Origin: Trogon surrucura
Taxonomy: Eukaryota > Chordata > Aves > Trogoniformes > Trogonidae
Direction of reading: 5' to 3'
Assembly: GCA_020746105.1 (NCBI GenBank)
Contig: CM036631.1
Location: forward strand, 16,792,071-16,856,070
DNA: 64,000 bases
In this document: one piece after another, positions 61,801 to 64,000 of the stretch
Layout: every line of letters starts with the position of its first letter
Numbering within the stretch: position 1 is the stretch's first letter
The notes under the pieces: model-generated
What the model was told of the DNA's origin: nothing
The model's input: the letters and a program-made list of their open reading frames with translations, nothing else
Databases searched by the model: none
Position numbers and translations under genes: made by a program

Positions 61801-62019
61801 CAGGCAAACCACCCCAGGACAGTGGAGGACCTACATGTGCTCCGACTTCTCCACATCCCAAGCCCGTCGCCACTCGCCCTTCGCGTTCTTGTGACGTGCC
61901 AGTCGCTCCAGGTCGATCTGATCTCGCTCCCTCTTCCAGCGTATGTACTCCGAGCGCTCCCGTCCAGTCATGGGGAAACTCAGGTCTCCGGGGCATTTCT
62001 GGACTGACTTCCCACCATC
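55044..62019 (-). CDS. CCDC9B: CCDC9B gene (coiled-coil domain containing 9B), six exons resolved
   Basis: Assigned from MTGRERSEYIRWKRERDQID then LERLARHKNAKGEWRRAWD (human CCDC9B has QWKQEREQIDLARLARH and GDWRRPWD), from KGKDRLTGRARRWDAKEG (human KERLTGRARRWDMKE), and from its position and orientation beside INAFM2. Six exons join in phase from 62019 to a TAG at 55044 and give about 450 residues: the conserved W-rich core, a basic linker, and a long acidic Ser/Glu/Gly-rich tail. The function is poorly known; the related CCDC9 is reported as an exon junction complex associated factor, so an RNA-related role is only an inference. The N-terminal coiled coil lies upstream and was not found with confidence. 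Confidence 0.9.
56156..56213 (-). CDS. CCDC9B: CCDC9B exon with RWDAKEG
   Basis: Encodes WDAKEGEDMSFLKDELDGQ after a split Arg codon, GACAG acceptor, GTGAGT donor, phase 2 in, phase 0 out. Completes the conserved RARRWD(M/A)KE motif. Confidence 0.9.
56656..56702. repeat. TA/CA microsatellite
   Basis: Alternating AT run interrupted by ACG, CACACAT and ACATACACAT. Confidence 0.9.
56826..56840. repeat. Poly-A tract
   Basis: Fifteen consecutive A in a CCDC9B intron. Confidence 0.85.
59308..59413 (-). CDS. CCDC9B: CCDC9B exon with KDRLTGRAR
   Basis: Encodes GGQHGVNVSDPGPKAVPAVS and SRAKGKDRLTGRAR. Human CCDC9B has SKARGKERLTGRARRWD. TTCTAG acceptor, GTGAGG donor, phase 1 in, phase 2 out. Another open frame runs through the same DNA but does not fit the family. 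Confidence 0.9.
59860..59913 (-). CDS. CCDC9B: CCDC9B exon, basic linker
   Basis: Encodes GRNARKFQHRSFPSEGR with split Gly codons at both ends, TTTCAG acceptor, GTGAGT donor. It aligns in position with human SRRGPRSHQKLQPPPLLPDG; the frame was chosen because it alone fits both neighbours. Confidence 0.75.
60428..60489 (-). CDS. CCDC9B: CCDC9B exon, short acidic linker
   Basis: Encodes FEEDFVKDGEPALDNPSNKK after a split Met codon (CCDC9 has GMFKDGPVPAHEP here). CTGCAG acceptor. The donor GTTGGC is weak but is the only one giving a phase-1 end that fits the next exon. Confidence 0.75.
60716..60736. repeat. Short (AT)n microsatellite
   Basis: About ten AT dinucleotides in a CCDC9B intron. Confidence 0.9.
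61835..62019 (-). CDS. CCDC9B: CCDC9B exon with the conserved WKRERDQID core
   Basis: Starts DGGKSVQKCPGDLSFPMTGR and contains SEYIRWKRERDQIDLERLAR and GEWRRAWDVEKSEH. AAG acceptor after a pyrimidine tract, donor AT|GTAGGT, phase 0 in and 2 out. This is the family's most conserved block. Confidence 0.92.
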
Positions 62020-63496
62020 CTTGGGGAGGCAAAAGAGCTTCTCATTAATGAAAACGCCTGAAATGGCTGCATTCAGTGTAAATCTAACTGTCACCACCAG
62101 AAATGCTCCGTAATATTTGAAAACAGCGTGGAGCAAGGGCAGCTCTTCTCTGTCAAGCGCCGTGCGCAGAGAAGAGCTCTGCTCTGCCCACAGCCTAAAT
62201 ATACTGGTCCCAGGGCTGGTTGTCTTTACAGAGAGGGAAACTGAGGCAGGAAGAAGCCACATGGCTCACGTGAGGTCACATTTTAAACCCACAGCCACAT
62301 CAGAGCCAGCATCCATTCTCTCCCAGGGATGCTCAACAACGATGGGGATGATGTGTGGTAACGTACTTCCAAAAAGTTGTTCCGCTTCCTCCAGACGAGA
62401 GGACCAGTGTTACATTTCAAAGGATTAAACTTGCTTCCACCTAAACCCCTGGACTGCGCCACCCGGACACATTTCTGTTGCCTTAATGAGATGCTGTTTC
62501 CCTGACCTGAACCACAACGTTTCTTTGGTTCTGTAGCAGTACCCAACCTCCTGAGCTGTGAAGCAGCTGCCCTAAGATGCAGTTTTTAATTCAAGGTATC
62601 CAGTACCTGGTTACAAAAGCGTTCCCCTAATTCTGTGTGCAAATGGCCACAGGATTGATTAACCCCATTTGTACTTACAGTCACTTTAACTGCAGGCACA
62701 AATCAAGACAGTGCCTTTCACCTGCTGTGTTCCTGCTCACCCAGAGGTTTTAAAACCAAACTTCCTCATTTTTTCCTGGAAGAGGCGCTTTGCTAAGCTT
62801 TACTTACAGCACACAGCTAGTTCCTGGAGTGCTCCCAACAGAGCTTGAGAGGTTGAACTCTCACAGAAGATGCACCAGGCTCTTGAATCCCCACACCTGA
62901 AGACTTTGGGACACTGAGATCAAAGTTATGCCTATGAAATCCTTCACCCTGACAGGGCGGAGAAGGAAGACAGCCTCCTGTGACCAGCAGACACCCAGAG
63001 GGCCCACAGGCACGAGGCTGGGACCCACCATCTCCCAGGACACGTGGTCCCACGAGTGCCAACAGCAGCGTTCTCAGAGCAAAGGAGCTCTTCACCTTCA
63101 TTGCTTTCAGCCTCTTGGTTTATCACTCCTCGTGACAGGCCAGTCAAAGGCTGCCACTGTTCAAAAACCTAAAGCTTGGTGAGAAGAGAGTTCAGAGCTG
63201 ATGGAGCGTGTCAAGGGGGGGTAACCCAACAGTCGGGTTAATGGACGCAGTGGAAACAGGAGCCCCCTGGCCACGGCGTGTTGTCAAGCAACACCGCGCG
63301 GTGAATAGCTGCGTGCAGAGCTGGGTCCTGGGGTGCTAATTACCAGCGGCTAATTCATCACTTCGAATGCATGCCCTTCTGTGCCAGCCACCCTCGCCCC
63401 CTCCCAAAACGGGAATTAACTCCTCAGGGCTGCGCTGCTGATAAAAGCAGAGCAGCGGGGAAGGAGTGACTGAAAGCCCCGTTACCAAGGAGACTC
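62020..63496 (-). other. CCDC9B: Probable 5' intron of CCDC9B
   Basis: Nothing recognised with confidence. The human segment between MAVTAP and the WKQEREQID core has no clear counterpart; several isolated GT donors on the minus strand have no convincing exon attached. Confidence 0.5.
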
Positions 63497-63531
63497 ACCT
63501 GCGTGGGCTGGAGATGGGGGGGCAGTAATTG
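63497..63531 (-). CDS. CCDC9B: Tentative upstream CCDC9B exon
   Basis: A 35-base minus-strand segment between a CTGCCAG acceptor and a GTGAGT donor encodes AITAPHLQPTQ after a split codon. Human CCDC9B has MAVTAPSLL and CCDC9 has VAVTAP just after the coiled coil. It ends in phase 0, which fits the exon at 61835-62019. The match is only a few residues, so this may be chance. Confidence 0.35.
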
Positions 63532-64000
63532 CTCCTGGCAGAAGCTGGGGGACCTGAGACTGCCTCCCCAAGAAGGGAGAGATGAAGTCTGCAGCAAGGC
63601 AAGGCACACCAGGGCAAAGCAAGGGCAAGCACTGATCCCTGGGTTGGGACACAGGCCTGGAGATGCTCCCCACAGCTTCCAGCCCCACGGCACAGTGGGT
63701 CTTGCCACAACGAACCCTGATGCCCCCGCAGAGGAGAAGCGTGCCAGAGCTGAGCAGCACACAGCTGGGGAGAGCAGGGCTGAGCCTCCAGAGCTGGAGG
63801 ATGTGGGAAGTGCCCTGTACTCCCTTAGCAGAGGGGAAGCCAGAAGTGAGGAAAAGGCTAAGGGTGGCGCTCACGCTCTCTCACAGGTAGGTGCAGAGGA
63901 GGCTGTGGGGCTGCAGAGTGGGGGGAGCAGGTCCCTGACCAGGCGCTCACCTTAGTGGCAGCAGAGCTGTGGTCAGCCTGACTGCAAGGCTGTTGGGCTC
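63532..64000. other. Unassigned right edge, probably CCDC9B 5' region
   Basis: A good minus-strand donor (AAG|GTGAGC) occurs at about 63953, but the 47 bases upstream to the window edge encode nothing like the family's N-terminal coiled coil in any frame. No gene is called. Confidence 0.4.

Larger units (their letters stand above)
59414..61834 (-). other. CCDC9B: CCDC9B introns between the linker exons
   Basis: Covers introns 59414-59859, 59914-60427 and 60490-61834. Apart from the TA run at 60716-60736 nothing is recognised. A block like PPKPPTFGEFL of CCDC9 was looked for and not found. Confidence 0.6.

Noticed and set aside
62283..62546. Minus-strand segment GPLVWRKRNNFLEV with a GTACGT donor as a CCDC9B exon
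   Set aside because: No resemblance to the family and no convincing acceptor in phase.
63954..64000. Possible exon before a GTGAGC donor at the right edge
   Set aside because: None of the three frames resembles the expected coiled coil, and it is cut by the window edge.

Overview
This window is vertebrate nuclear DNA, almost certainly from a bird. Genes are split into short exons with GT-AG introns. The repeats are avian-type CR1 LINE 3' ends that finish in ATTCTAYGA-like termini. One strong CpG island is present. No bacterial, viral or CRISPR-like organisation was seen.

Three genes were recognised, in the same order and orientation as I recall for human chromosome 15q15: PLCB2 (minus strand, 432-31374, running off the left edge), INAFM2 (plus strand, 40086 to about 40530 or 40796) and CCDC9B (minus strand, 55044 to at least 62019, 5' end not resolved). 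PLCB2 was rebuilt exon by exon. Twenty-six coding exons give 993 codons with continuous phase and no internal stop. They cover the PH domain, EF hands, catalytic X and Y boxes, C2 domain, Galphaq-binding helices and the start of the C-terminal coiled coil. The last part of the protein (about 190 residues in human) lies left of base 1. INAFM2 is a single-exon small membrane protein starting inside the CpG island; its C-terminal frame looks shifted at a run of nine C. CCDC9B is represented by six phase-consistent exons plus one tentative upstream exon.

Layout: 1-31374 PLCB2 with its introns (largest 18760-26981); 31375-39290 upstream DNA with CR1 copies; 39290-40720 CpG island with the INAFM2 promoter and gene; 40797-55043 noncoding DNA holding the INAFM2 3' side, repeats and one CR1; 55044-62019 CCDC9B; 62020-64000 probable CCDC9B 5' intron(s), largely uninterpreted.

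The three genes do not form a functional unit. PLCB2 is a G-protein-activated phosphoinositide phospholipase C of blood cells and taste cells, INAFM2 is a little-studied single-pass membrane protein, and CCDC9B is a poorly characterised coiled-coil-family protein. I found no convincing new biological system. The best leads are the INAFM2 frame anomaly, a GC-AG intron in PLCB2, an exon-11-like sequence at the start of PLCB2 intron 10, and the unresolved CCDC9B 5' end.
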